A stretch of 64,000 bases of DNA from NCBI GenBank assembly GCA_023053575.1, contig JAKZAP010000016.1, forward strand, positions 19,982,030 to 20,046,029, given 5' to 3'. Shown piece after piece: positions 1 through 11,479 of the stretch. The stretch is from Branchinecta lynchi. Its lineage: Eukaryota; Arthropoda; Branchiopoda; Anostraca; Branchinectidae. Position numbers and translations under genes: made by a program. The stretch's first letter is position 1. Every line of letters starts with the position of its first letter. The notes beneath the pieces are model-generated. The model did no database searches. It was not told where the DNA came from and saw only the letters and a program-made list of their open reading frames with translations.

Positions 1-2585
1 GTGTGAAAATTTTCTGATGCTATTAGGGTGAAATTTTAGGATATTGAGATCGGAAAAAGGTTCATGAAACAGACTTAAATTAATACAGTAAGATGAGGGA
101 TTTGACTAACTTTGGTATTCGTTACGATACTGTCAATATAAACTGGAGCAAGTTTAAATATTGGCACCAGCACTGCATAAGGACTGTGACCTTCGCAACC
201 TGTTCCGCTTTCGGCTGCATTTGCAGTGCTATGAATGGTTGGAGAGAACCAACCGAGATTTCCCTCGCTTTCTCATACATTCGTAACGCATTGTCCAAAT
301 AGGTGCAATAAGCTGAATAGCGCTATACGCGGATTTTACGTTTTCATCCACGCGCCCGTTCTAATAGCATCTCAAGAGGTTTTCATCAATGCGGCGAGTT
401 TCTAAAGATCAGAAAGTGTTCTTATTACTACTTGAAGTACACGAGTACAATTTGACGCCCACTATATTGTAAAATGCTATTAAATTTACGGATGCAGCCT
501 TGTTCCTCTAACTAGCAGTAAGCAGTCGTAACAGAACAAAACGAGTTCTTTTGAAGAAAAGTTGTTTCTTTAGCTTCCAACAAAGTAGCAACTGCTTCCC
601 GTGGCAACACTGACGGCGCTGCTTCTTTGCTCGGCCCGCTGGCGGACCCAACCAAGAACTCTGATTGGCTCTGCATAGGGGTGAATAGAGCCGGGATCCA
701 TTTTCCTTATTCGCCTTATTACAGCGTGCCCCGAGGAAAAGAGGAATCTGTAATACACCTTACAATACCTATTTGGACAATGCTCAAAGGTACCCGTTTT
801 ACAGCAGGATCGTCTACAGCTAGTGCAGTGTTGTCACTGGTTGCAAAACTCTGCAATCTGTCACAGGTTTTCGGATTCCCCCCCCCCCAGATTCACAGCT
901 GTGAAAATGTATCACAGAAAATTGTACGTCTGCCAAAATATCGCAAATTCTGCTAATTACAGAGCATTTTCGCCAGTTTCAAAGTAACTCTTTTTCGGTA
1001 AAACGATTTATTATTATTTGCTCATGTCATAAGAGCAAATTGGAACCTTAAAATCTGAGCACCAGCATGTCACAGATTTTTGCGGCCAAATGTCAAAGGC
1101 TCCGTCAGGGAAAAGTGGCAACACTGAGCTAATCTTCCATAGCCAAACAACAGGTCTCATTGATTGTTGGGCGCTTCGACGATCAATCGAGCTTGGATCC
1201 CACCACTAAATTAATAACATTACAAATAATAGGTCCTCCAGTTGCAAGCCCCATTTTCCCTCGTGCGGTTTTCAAGGATAACTGCTATTGTCATAATATT
1301 ACGGTTCTGGCATGCTCATTCAGCTGTTAGATCGACCGGCAGGGTCAAGTGTCAGTGTAATTTAAAAGGAGACCGGAACTTGTAATCTTCGATTAAAGAC
1401 TTATTCTAAATATTAGTATATTAGATTTATTAATTATTTAAGATCAATGAAAGAAATCGTATCTACGCTTCTTGCAGTATTTTGTCCACAAGTAATATGT
1501 TCCCATACAATGCATAAACATCCGTCTAGACCAGGGGTGGCGAAGGTATTCCTGAAACTATAAAGCGTAAACACATAGGCTAAGTATAGCCAAGGCCTTC
1601 TTGAAAATATAGCTATAAACACAGATAGGCCAGCGTTGCCTCAAACTAACAATAACAACAGCTTTCGTATGTTTCGTGTTGAGAATCCTTCGTCAGACTT
1701 GTCTTGGCTTTCAAAGAGTTCAGTTCTCTTGTAAGAATGTATTTGTAGGTAAAGTAACCACCTTTTCACATACAAAGTGCTTGTACACAGTAAAAATAAG
1801 CAGTAACTTTTAAGTCAGTAAAAATCATTTAAATTATTATTTCTTGTTTATTTCCTATCTCTCAGAATAAGACGATAGTGTTCTTCGGCGATCTTTTGTG
1901 ATTTTCGATATAGTTTGGGGAGTGTTGGTTATTGTTGGATAAGGGGGTTCCTTTAGGAACATCAAGTGTGCCTACGTGCTCTGGTGTCCGAAAGGCATCA
2001 GGTCATCTGGGCATTCCGCGGCTCTGTCGGACGTAGGGACATCCGTTCATGCGGGGCGTCTTGGAAGTCATTTCTTCGGGAAGGCTGGCCAGTAGGTGTA
2101 AATTCATTGGGACGTAAATTCAGTGGCTTACCGTGATTAGTCTTTCGCATCTTTTCATCTTTTTATTTCGTCGCTTCATTTTGTAAATAAAACCAATTGC
2201 CGGTATCTTTTCTTCTTGTATGGTTCTGCTATAATTCCTGGTCGGAGGGGCGGCCTTCCGGGAGGGTTTTGTCATCCGGGGGTCTTCCTCGCGCTACCTA
2301 GTTCTTCCCCCCCGTCCACCGATTATATCAGAAGGTATCTCAGTGAAGCACAGTGTGGCGAAAAGGGATGTGGTATCCCTCTGTCTTTCAAGGCTGCCTT
2401 CTCTAGCTGTCGTGAAAACACAAAGCTGTGATACTGGGCGTCCTTCCTTATGAATTTTCAATAATTGGTCTTGCCGTTAACTTTTCAAAATGTGAATATC
2501 TAACACTTGGTGTTCCATTGTATCACTGAAGCTGGCGGTAGGACTACTTTCGTTCGCAGCAATTAGTTCGCTAGTGGCTTGGCCT
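1..2585. other. No gene recognised
   Basis: I see no recognisable coding domain, RNA gene or complete transposon here. The open frames are all under about 110 codons and lack family motifs. An 11-base C run lies at 878-888. The stretch could be intergenic DNA, intron, or repeats too old or too low in copy number to show within one window. Confidence 0.5.
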
Positions 2586-2589
2586 CAAT

Positions 2590-2954
2590 TTTTCTGGAGT
2601 TATGACCCCTGTGTTAGCAAAGTGTATGAAAGTTTCCTGGTTACATTCTGAATAGAGCTTATTGATCCTAGACAGTATGGAAACATGCCCAAAACGTCAA
2701 CTACCCGTTATCTGGTAGGCATGCTAGCTAAAATCCTCAAACATCAGGATGAACCTGAACGTTGGGTAAATCTAATAGCTATTGACCTTAAAAAGGCTTT
2801 TGACCTAATTTGCCATAGTGTTCTGGCACGAATTTTAGCTAATTTCCTTTCAAACAGAACACAGCGTACAAAGTACAAGTCAACTTTCTCTGATGAATTG
2901 CCTATCTTTCGTAGAGAGCCTCAGAGTACAATACTTGGACCACTGCTTTTAGGA
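2590..2954 (+). pseudogene. Non-LTR retrotransposon reverse transcriptase fragment (fingers/palm)
   Basis: The frame from about 2685 contains the RT core. An ST..LVGML helix is followed by the first catalytic block AIDLKKAFD with its aspartate, then FLSNRTQ, then a degraded PQG-type block (PQSTILGPLLL, where families normally have PQGSVLGPLLF). About 30 codons upstream, in another frame, TPVLAKC matches the block that normally precedes this region, so there is a frameshift near 2630-2660. The YxDD block, thumb and endonuclease are missing. Just after GPLLL the frame runs straight into a family C repeat, so this copy was truncated by, or joined to, that insertion. The order of blocks fits the CR1/L2 side of non-LTR elements, though the clade is my inference. 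No function remains. Confidence 0.75.
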
Positions 2955-3735
2955 ATCGCAAAACGTAAGTGGAGGAATACCTTAGACATCGCAAAAGTTG
3001 TTCGTCTGTCCGTCTGTCTGTAAGCACGATAACTCTCGAAGGGAACGAGATATTTTGATGAAACTTGGTGTGAGAGTTCTTTGAGTCAAGAGTAAGGTCA
3101 AGCTCGTAGATGGGCTTTGAAGCCCTATATTTAGGGGTGGGAGAGGGGTTCCAAATTCACGGGCAATTCAATTTTTTTTTTTTTTTTTTTTAAAGCTACA
3201 GATCTAGGGGTAAGCAGACATGCTGAATCCGAATATGAAAGTTATTATCTTGCCGGACCAATAGTTTATCCAGAATCCGGCGAGAATCAGACACAAATAT
3301 TGTCGACCAGTTTTCGGCTAAGCAGTCCTTACCCTTTATTCATAAAATGGATAGCTCTGCGCGTGGATGCCGGCATTCATTTATTTATTCTGTGTGACGC
3401 CAGAGAGATAGTGTAATCGATGGTCGAAGAGGTTGATATATAATGTCCAAACGAGGAAATATCAAGCGTGGATGTTGTTCAACGAGGATTCACTAGTAAA
3501 GTACTGGTCAAGTACGTAGATGGGTCCTTTAGTCCTATCTTTAGAGGCAGAGGATGGGTTTGGAATTCCCGTTAGAAACATGTATGTTTTATAACCTAAT
3601 AAGATATTCATTAACGGGGTAAGGAGGTCCGCTGAATCCATATGTGAACTTGGATTTCTTGCTGGACAACAGGTTCATCACGAATTTGACTGAAACTGGA
3701 AATTTGCTTGAAGCTCAAAGTTGTTTCTCCTATCC
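2955..3735 (+). repeat. Family C repeat, head and several core units
   Basis: It begins with ATCGCAAAACGTAAGTGG and a CCGTCTGT-type short tandem run. A block reading GATATTTTGATGAAACTTGG follows, then core units around GACATGCTGAATCCGAAT. The same order is seen at 24669, 39010 and, inverted, 42660-43919. A T run lies at 3170-3191. It interrupts the RT fragment immediately upstream. Confidence 0.65.
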
Positions 3736-4520
3736 TTTGTGCTCCTTCGGGGCGGTGCCCCCACTTGACTTTCCAAGGGGGGCCTCATCAATTCAGCAAA
3801 AAAATAATATAGCGATGCTCGACACCACGTTACAAAGGTAATGTCCCTCTTCATGTAGTTTAGTCAGACACACAACTAAGCTAGGCTCAAACGCTGCTTG
3901 GAGGCATTCGATCCTCGAACAATGGGTCCTTATCTCGGATGAATAAGGGTTCAATTTTCATCAGTGATCTTGGTCAATTAATATGGCGCAACCAGACGTC
4001 ATAATTATGATGAGAAACTGATTTATTCGGGCTATTTTTCTGTTTTCCTGTGTAGCCCCGCCCCCCCCCCCTTCCGGAAGGCTAGGGGGCAGCCCCCTTA
4101 CCGAAATGACGCCTCTGATGTAAAACTGCCTCACCAATATAGCCATTAACAAATGTCCGAAAACTATACTGAGAATCACTACTTGTGGTCTGTGGGTGTT
4201 ATAGTTAGAAACTACAAGGGCTTTGCTTGCGGAGGAAGTCTTTAGTTTCCAAGGATACAGAAGCCTTCTCGTTCTAGGATTAGGAAACCTTTCTTCCGGA
4301 TAACATCATTTCCGAAATTAAACGTCAATAAGCCGTCAAAAAAGGGGTGTCAGCCCAATTCAGGAAAGCCACGAGTGATAGAATTTTAATCAGCGTGGTC
4401 TGTATGGGAATAGGGTGAATGCGAAGGGATATATTTTTGCTTTGTTTACACTCTGGCTCGGGTTATGGGGATCCAAGGCTTCGAGGCGGGGGGGGGGGGG
4501 GCAAACTAATAAAGGCTAAA
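3736..4520. other. Unassigned DNA with a hAT-like terminus and G/C homopolymers
   Basis: No gene is seen. TGACGCCTCTG at 4107-4117 is the reverse complement of the CAGAGGCGTCA terminus found on the MITE at 11024, and it follows a C-rich run near 4060-4072, so it is probably one end of a decayed element whose partner I could not place. A 14-base G run lies at 4488-4501. Confidence 0.4.
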
Positions 4521-4523
4521 TAT

Positions 4524-5062
4524 TCCTTCAGCCAAAGCTGACGCGAATCATATTTTGACAATACGAAACAAATACATCAGCAAAGTTTTATTAGAGCTAT
4601 GTTTCGGCCATTCTTGGCAACCGTCCTCTTCAGGCTCAAGCTGGAAAATGGACTTTTGGAAACTTTGCATTGTCAAATACGATTCGTAGCCAGCTTTGCC
4701 TGAAGGAATACCTATCAATGAAGTACGGAACTTAAAATCGCTCAGACATGCTGCCGACAAGTATCCATCTTCGCTGGAACTTAGAAGAGACAGGTGACTT
4801 CAAACCAAAATGCATAAGAATACTTATTCGACGATCCAATCGAGTAGGAAAAACAGCAGCCATGTCCAAAATGGAATCACAGTACCAGCTTTAACTTCAA
4901 GCAATTTTCAGGGAAGAAAGTTACAAATTCAGTTATTTAAGGAAGAATCTTTAATTGTTTGTTCACAGGTTCACTTTAGAGCTTGAGCCTGAAGAGGACT
5001 CTTGCCAAGGAGCGCCGAAATATAGGTCTAATAAAATGTAGCTGATGTATCCGTTTTCCATT
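4524..5062. mobile_element. Family E inverted-repeat element
   Basis: The left arm (about 4524-4640) reads TATTCCTTCAGCCAAAGCTG, then a TTTTATTAGAGCTATGTTTC block and CTTCAGGCTCAAGCTGG. The right part (about 4975-5062) carries the same blocks inverted (GAGCTTGAGCCTGAAGAGG, then TAAAATGTAGCTGA). The centre, including a TTTAAGGAAGAATCTTTAATT block, matches the copy at 27871-28300. No transposase frame is present, so it is non-autonomous. TSDs are not clear. Confidence 0.6.
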
Positions 5063-5262
5063 TTTAAATATAATAAAGGCTGAACAGGGAGTTGCACATT
5101 TAAAACACAACTCTCACTAGCAGGAACGTCATTCGCCTTTTCCCTTTAGGGGGGACGTCCTGTTTGTGCCGACGGGCTAAAAAATTTGCCGAAAAGGCAC
5201 ACCGACACACTAGCATAGACTAGAACCGGTGTAAAACTAACTGTAATACATCAGTTGAGATT

Positions 5263-5560
5263 ATTCCTTTACTGTAATTTCGTATATTAAAGTTCACATA
5301 TTCGGCTTTTTCATTTCAGCTTTCGCTAAAAAGCGAAGCTTCCAACGACTGTACCTAGAACAAGTTAGACGAAATTTTTTAATCCGCCTTTTTTCCCGTA
5401 ATTTGTCTCTACCTTCCATACAAGTTCTAGCTTTTAACGTGTTTCAAACCCCAAAGAACGTCAATCCTCAAACGCGAAAACTAAATGAAAAAAAAAACTA
5501 TATTCCAAATAGAGAATACACAAAATGCGCCGCATGCGAAATTTTGTGTAAAACTGATTG
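5263..5560 (+). repeat. Family C distal segment
   Basis: The blocks CAAGTTCTAGCTTTTAAC, AATCCTCAAACGCG and GCGCCGCATGCGAAATTTTG match the distal part of the family C copy at about 40155-40310. The head and core units are absent here. Confidence 0.5.
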
Positions 5561-5639
5561 TTGACTAGCAGTTGACTTTGTCTTGTGATGTTTCCGGAAG
5601 AATTTGAATGCATCAAATGAGAGTGTTCCTTTGATTTAA

Positions 5640-6350
5640 ATTCTTATATCACACAAGGGGCTTTTTGTTTAAACTTTAGCTAAAAAGCGAAGCTTCCCGG
5701 AATACGTTGAACGCCTTCAAAATTTTTGAATCTGTATTATTTTTTCCGTAAAAATGTGCGCCCCACACATTTTTGCAGAACTTCATTCCTTACGTATAAA
5801 AAAAAACCCGATGTGCCAAAAGAATACCAACACCCGACAAAAACATTCAGAATTCGATTTCTTCAGTGTTTCTCCCGAAAAGACTAAAGATCTTTATTTC
5901 TTCCATGTAAATAGAAGCCGATGTGCCGACGAAACTTAAAATAATTTGATTTCTTACTTGTCGAAAGAACCCAATGTGCCGACGAGAATAACGACGCCCG
6001 AAAACACCATACAGCATTTGATTTCTTCTGTGTTTTGCCCGACTGGACTGTACAGAAGTTGATTTCTGACGTGTAAAAATAACCCGTTCTGCCGACGAGA
6101 CTTGAACTCCCCAGGTACGCCCGACAGAGTTTGCAGAATTTGATTTCTTATCTATAAATAGAACCCGATGTGCCGACGAGTTGACAACGCCCGACAAAAT
6201 CATACAAATTTTTGTTTCTTTTGTATTCCTTATGTATAAGAATAACCCGATTTACCGTAGAGAACCGAGGACCGACAAAAAGCATGCAGACAGATGTTTG
6301 CAGGATTTTATTTCTTGCGTATAAAAAAAAAATCGATTTGCCGACGAGTC
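5640..6350 (+). repeat. Degenerate tandem array, about 80-117 bp units
   Basis: Each unit carries a variant of CCGATGTGCCGACGAG followed by a CGCCCGAC block and GAATTTGATTTCTT. The motif recurs near 5812, 5920, 5972, 6089, 6169, 6250 and 6337, with the most regular spacing (80-87 bp) from 6089 on. The open frames through it are by-products of the repetition. It ends next to a C-rich run near 6354-6366. Confidence 0.65.
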
Positions 6351-6369
6351 TGACCCCCCCCCCCCCTCC

Positions 6370-7289
6370 CCTACCACAGAGTGACTCCCGTGCTCACTAC
6401 AAATACTCTTTCCACAATGAAGTATGCTTAGAAATACCGTTTTTCGATAAGACCATTACTTACCACATGAAATTAGCGATTTTCTTGTCAGCGCTTGTCG
6501 ACTCTATCCAGCTTTCCCGTTCTCAGACACAGCGGCTGGACACAAAACATTTAAAAACTGAACGCGCTGGTTAAAAAATAGGAAAAAAAGAAAAAAAGAG
6601 GTTCAACAGAGAAAATAGCGCTGATGGAACGCGGGAAATTCGGAAGCTTGTAACTACACGAGGGAGCAGCGATATTGTGAAAGGCGGAATGAGTAAGAGG
6701 GGTCCTTTAACGGAGTTGATTCACAGCCATTTCACAACCAGTTAATGTTTCAACCAGTCTTATACAACTGAGAAGGAAAATAATTAAATAGTAGGCTACC
6801 AGTTTCAACGTCTGCCTTCAAAATCGATCCGTTAGCACGACTCTTTCTTCAAACGTGACTAAAGGAACTATTTCCTGTATCAATCTCATTACGTGATTTC
6901 CCGAAACTTCGGACAAACTAGGCACAGTCATCAGTCATCACAAGCCTCGCATTTCTAAAAAGTGAGGGAGAAAGACTCTTTGATTTGGGCACCTCATTAC
7001 ATCCGGCTTTTATTGCTCGGCCCATTTCCCTCCAGCCTTCGCTCTAGTAGATACCCTAATTTGTTTTCTCACAGTAACACAGGAATTCCCCGGGTGTTCC
7101 CTGAATAGGGCCTATACAGTTCCGGCCTTTTGGCCTGAAGTCCTCATCTCGAATCAAGCAAAATTGGCTCCTATGCATTTTGCATCACTGATGGGATGGA
7201 ATGGAAGCTCTCACCGTATGGTGAACCAAGGGGGGGAGGTGAGACGAATGCTACTAAAAGGGACGCCTTCTATTGACCTGGATTTTTTG
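6370..7289. other. No gene recognised
   Basis: No coding motif, tandem array or paired terminal repeat is visible. Scattered short open frames lack known domains. Confidence 0.4.
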
Positions 7290-8190
7290 TTCTGAAGGAC
7301 TGAGCAGGTGTATCAGGGACCACCAGGTTAACTTGGAAATATTCACTTCCCCGTTCAGGCCATCGTGGGGGAGTGAAGGGATGAGGAATCTGGACAATAG
7401 TAACATACAAAACTTTGGAACGGTAATCGGTCATGCGTGAAACTTGACAAGTTTCAAGAAGAAGTTTCCCAGATGTTCAGCTCAAATCCGAAAGGGATCC
7501 GATAACTGGGGAGAGCTGAAGGGGGACACCGGAAATCTCATGAAACGCTTAGAGTCGACGGATCGGGATTGAACTTGGAGGAAAAAACAATCGTAAATCC
7601 TTGATAAATTATTGACAAAACAGGACGGGATCGTATTACAGCGGGGGGAGCTGGAGCGGGTTTCCCGAATTCCGGTGATCACTAGTTAGGGTACTTTCAG
7701 ATGTGTTAGAACCATGAAACTTGGCAGGCATATTAGCTACTCTACCAGATTGAATTGAAAAGCAGTCCTTTCCCCGATCCGATGATCGTGTCGGGATCAG
7801 CCCCCCAGGGGAAGGGGCTGGAGGGGGCACCGGAAATCTCATGAAACGCTTAAAGTCGAGGGATCGGAGTCAGACTTGGTTCGAAGAACATGCGCAAACC
7901 CTAGATACATTATTGACAAAACAGGACTGGGTCGTGTCACAGTGGGGAGAAGTGCAGCGTGTTTCCCAGAATTCCGGTGATCGCGAGTTAAGGTACTTCG
8001 AGATGTGCTAAGTCGACAAAAATTGTCCCGCTTGTTAGGGACCCGATCGGATTGACTTGGAAATAGTCCCTTCCCCGACTCGTTCATCATGGAGGAAGTG
8101 GAAGGATTGGGAATCTAGGGAAATTCATGACTTTGGAACGGGTGATCGTATGTGAATGAAACTTGACAAGACCCAAGAACAATTGTCTCA

Positions 8191-8521
8191 TTTTTTTTTA
8201 CTATATTTAAACACAAAAAAAAATACACAATTTACATTCCTGCCAGGAAAGCACAAATGTAGTGCTTGGCTAGGGCAGGGAAATATCCGATATTAATTTA
8301 AACACAAACAGAATCAACTAACTGAACATTCTATTTAAAGAAAAAAAATGAGGAGAGGAAAAAAATAACCTATGGTTCCAACTTTAAGTAAAAGGAGAGA
8401 GAAAATAAGGGAAAGAAGGAACAAGAAAGAAAGAAAACAAAAGAAAAGAAAACCAGGGGGGGTCTAAAGGAGGATATCACTAAACAATTTCCCTGTAATG
8501 ACCTTTCGCTGCTCAGATTTT
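8191..8521 (-). mobile_element. Truncated retroelement 3' UTR inserted in family B, with TSD
   Basis: CAATTGTCTCA at 8180-8190 is repeated as CAATTGTCTAA at 8522-8532, an 11 bp duplication with one mismatch, as expected for target-primed reverse transcription. In minus orientation the insert ends in a short A-rich tail (the T run at 8191-8199). It carries a GGCAGGAATGTAAATTG block like a retrotransposon 3' UTR. No coding is left. Confidence 0.6.
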
Positions 8522-8897
8522 CAATTGTCTAAGATTTTCAATTTCAAGACTTGACAGTATCCGATAACTGGCGGGGGGCGGGCTGCAGAGGGGTACCGGA
8601 ATTTAAGGCCGATGGATCGGGGTGGAACTTGGTGGGGACAATAAGTATAAACCATAGAAACATTATTGACAGTAACATTGGGCATTGCGGGTGGAGCTGC
8701 AGGCGGTTTCCCGGAATGCCAGTGCCAGCGATCACGACTTCTAGATTATCTATAACCTGCAAACTTTGCAAACTACCGGACCACATTGTCAATAGTCACA
8801 TTCCCCGATTCGATCATCGTGGTGGATGAAGGGATGTTGAATGCGGATTCTAGTGACATGAATAACTTTCGAGTGGGTTATCGGATGTGAATAGAAC

Positions 8898-9244
8898 CAG
8901 GGACCCATAAATTTCCTGTAATGAATCGCCATTCAGGGCTTGTCAATAAGAGATTTCTGATGCGCTCTTGACTGAGCGTCAGATAGTTCGAGAAATACCC
9001 ACGGGGATAAAATACCCGACTATCCAGATAGACAACATTTTTCACAGCTTTTGTGCTGAACTAGGAATATTTTTCAGTAATGGAAGAGTATCCTGGATCT
9101 TTTGTCCTAGCTTAGGTACCTGGTGGCATGCTGGCAATCTATATGAGAAAAAACGGCGATTCGACCCAAGCGGAATTTTTGGAAACTAGGTGAGGCTCGG
9201 GCCCCCTGAATGGCGAGTCACTACAGGACATCTATGGGTCCCTG
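8898..9244. mobile_element. hAT-like MITE, first copy
   Basis: The TIRs begin CAGGGACCCATAAATTTCC and end GGGTCCCTG. Flanks ATAGAAC and ATATAAC form a 7 bp TSD with one mismatch. The second copy lies at 37555-37956 in the opposite internal orientation. Both share an open frame of about 65 codons (MTERQIVRE...), but two similar copies do not prove coding. The CAGGG terminus and TSD length suggest the hAT superfamily. Confidence 0.7.
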
Positions 9245-9833
9245 ATATAACTTAAGAAGTGGCAAGAGCTAATGTCTCAGATCTCCCGGTTCAACTCCTG
9301 ACCAATTCCGATAACGATGTGCTGAGCTCGAAGGGGGCCGCTTGAAATCTCGTGAAAACCCTTCCAACTACTTTGTCAGATCGAGTTCGGGCACAGAATA
9401 ATCGCAGCTAGAGTATTTGCTTCTACCATCGATTGAGTTATATGCTAATCAGAACCAGAGTACGACAAAACTTCTATTCTGAAACGGTTCTCAATGAGTG
9501 AATAACCGTTCCGGAATTTACTAGATGAAGCCGTCTTCTGATGAAAGGAATATCTGGAGAGAGATCCAGCCTTGACAACTGCAAACCATATTTGACAAAC
9601 TTGCTAACTGTTCTTACAAGTGCCATATGAGCTTTCAGCTCTTCTTTTTTGTTCATCGTTGAGGGATAGCTAAGCCTCTGAGATTGCTGATTCGTCAGTT
9701 CAGACAAAAAAAGTGCTTAAAATATAAGATTTTGAAAACCACAATGGGTCAATGTGTTAATTAAAGCATTTAACCGATAGTGAAGAAACAAATCAAGGTG
9801 TTGCTACCAGCTATGGCCATTTCTTAAGGATCA

Positions 9834-10516
9834 TTTACACGGCGGGTATTTTTCCTCGGAGACGGAAGGGGAAAGTGTTCACACGGTACACGGGTATTTC
9901 AGAGGGAGAGTAAGTCATGTGGCAATAGATTCCAAGGTTTTAAAGCTCAGGATATCTGTCTACAAGGGACAACAACATATGTCCATTTGGATCACTTTTT
10001 ATAGATAGATAGATAGATAGATACTTTAATTTTAGCCGTTAGGCCATACAAAAAATCATACATTTTTAAACACTTCGAGAGAGCGATTATATAAACTCAC
10101 ATGTAAAACGATTTAAACTCCCACTACCAATAACTATTTACATCTCTTTAACGCTACTTTGACAAAACCTGTAACTGCCATTATCGCTGACCGTGAAGAT
10201 GACTTTAGGATACCAGGAAAGAGCAACCCATCTTCACCAAAAAATCTTACTCTCAAATCCGAGAGCCCCTTGCATCTTGACAGGAAGTGAGACAGATTTT
10301 CCTCTTCCAAACCACATAACGAGCAAGTATAACATGACTTCGGGTTTCGGGAATTTCTTTGTTGCTAAAAATTGTTGCTCGAAAATCCAGTTAATTCTTC
10401 GACAAACAAATACCCGGGTAAAAAGTTCGCGAAATTGAAGTCCAAAATACCCGGGGATTTGTTGCTGTTGCGGAGAAAAATACCCGCGGAGTACGGGTAA
10501 AAACCCTCCATGTAAA
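9834..10516. mobile_element. TIR element split by a retroelement
   Basis: Left end TTTACACGGCGGGTATTTTT and right end reverse-complementing to TTTACATGGAGGGTTTTTAC form imperfect TIRs. Subterminal copies of ACGGGTATTT / AATACCCG sit on both sides. The 340 bp retrotransposon tail at 10003-10345 lies in the middle. No transposase is visible and I found no convincing TSD. Confidence 0.5.
10003..10345 (-). pseudogene. Non-LTR retrotransposon C-terminus with zinc knuckle and (TATC)n tail
   Basis: On the minus strand the sequence encodes YTCSLCGLEEENLSHFLSRC. This is the CxxC...HxxxxC knuckle typical of the extreme C-terminus of L2/CR1-type RT proteins. About 35 further codons follow, reaching a stop near 10160. 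The 3' UTR ends in a short TATC microsatellite at 10003-10022, a usual way for these elements to end. Everything 5' of the knuckle is missing, as expected for 5'-truncated retrotransposition. It landed inside the TIR element at 9834-10516 and so is the younger of the two. Not functional. Confidence 0.75.
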
Positions 10517-11023
10517 CGTAGCTTTAAAGAAAGCGCAGAGATTTAGCAGTTTGTCAGTTTTCGTTTTATCCTTTGTTTGATTGGTTTATTTTTTTTGTTA
10601 GTTTACGCTGCGATATTACTCATTGATCTCGCTTTTGTTCTATATTTAATATGGTGATGTTTATTATTAAAGGATTTCATTAAAAGGATCAAACCCGTCT
10701 TACCTAGATTTACCTTATCTCTCTACCTAACTAATCGTTCCACCCGCTTTCGTTTCCTCGTTTCCCACGTCATTTTCATCTACCATAGAGAGTTCGGTAT
10801 GGTTGTTGCCAGTCCTGCTTTCAAAAAGGACAAATTCCTCCTTGAACGTGTGCAGAAGCGAGCCTCAAAAATCATCCAAGGATTGAAGGATCTTCCGGCT
10901 GCAGAGGTTGAATCTCTCAACTCTAACATACAGAAGAAAAAGATGAGACGTCATCCAGGCCCATAAGATCCTCCAGACTAGCCAGTCTCCCAAAGTCTTC
11001 ACACTAAACCCAGCCATCACAAC

Positions 11024-11367
11024 CAGAGGCGTCACGACGGGGGGGGGGGGGGGAGGGGGGACGACCCCCCCCCCCCCCAAAGCCGTCGGCCAGTCGGTAT
11101 AAAATACCGAGCTGGCGCGAAACAGTTGATTTTTTTCACGAAAACAGTCGGTTTTTCTGAAAATTGGTCGATTTTTCGTCAAAATAGTCGGTTTTTCTGA
11201 AAATCAGTAGATTTTTCGGAAAATCAGTTGATGTTTTATAAAAATGTAATTTTTATCATTGAAAACATTCGTTTTTCTGCAGAAAAAGTTGGTAAAAATT
11301 TACCATTCAGTCGGTAAATGCCTCGTCCCCCCCCAACACACACACATTTTGGCTAGTAACGACTGCG
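11024..11367. mobile_element. hAT-like MITE with perfect 8 bp TSD
   Basis: ATCACAAC at 11016-11023 is repeated exactly at 11368-11375. The ends CAGAGGCGTCACGA and (reverse complement of the right end) CGCAGTCGTTACTA are imperfect TIRs. The interior starts with long G and C runs, then about 30 bp repeats around GTCGGTTTTTCTGAAAAT. No transposase is encoded. Insertion into an RT frame gives independent proof of both boundaries. Confidence 0.8.
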
Positions 11368-11479
11368 ATCACAACACGTGGACACAGCAGAAAAGTAAAA
11401 AAAAGCCACGCCTCAACAAGAATCAGACATCAATTTTTCTCTACCAGAACAGTACCTCTTTGGAATTCCCTCTCTGAAA

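Larger units (their letters stand above)
7290..9644 (-). mobile_element. Family B Helitron-like (Helentron-type) non-autonomous element, 3'-truncated, with nested insertions
   Basis: Read on the minus strand, the element starts at 9644 with the family 5' end (GAAGAGCT, three loop bases, AGCTCATATGGCACTTGT) and continues with the repeating core that carries the family's regular (G)ATGAAACTTGG-type block. The typical 3' hairpin is not seen near 7290, so that end is lost. Two later insertions sit inside it, at 8191-8521 and 8898-9244. No Rep/helicase coding remains. Assignment to the Helentron group rests on end structure and is inference. Confidence 0.6.

Noticed and set aside
1527..1560. CAGGGGTGGCGAA at 1532 as a hAT terminus
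   Set aside because: No matching inverted end or TSD could be found nearby, and a single 13 bp match is weak.
5640..6350. Tandem repeats as a CRISPR array
   Set aside because: Units are degenerate and directly abutting, without unique spacers of constant length, and the setting is a metazoan genome. The same holds for the other tandem arrays.
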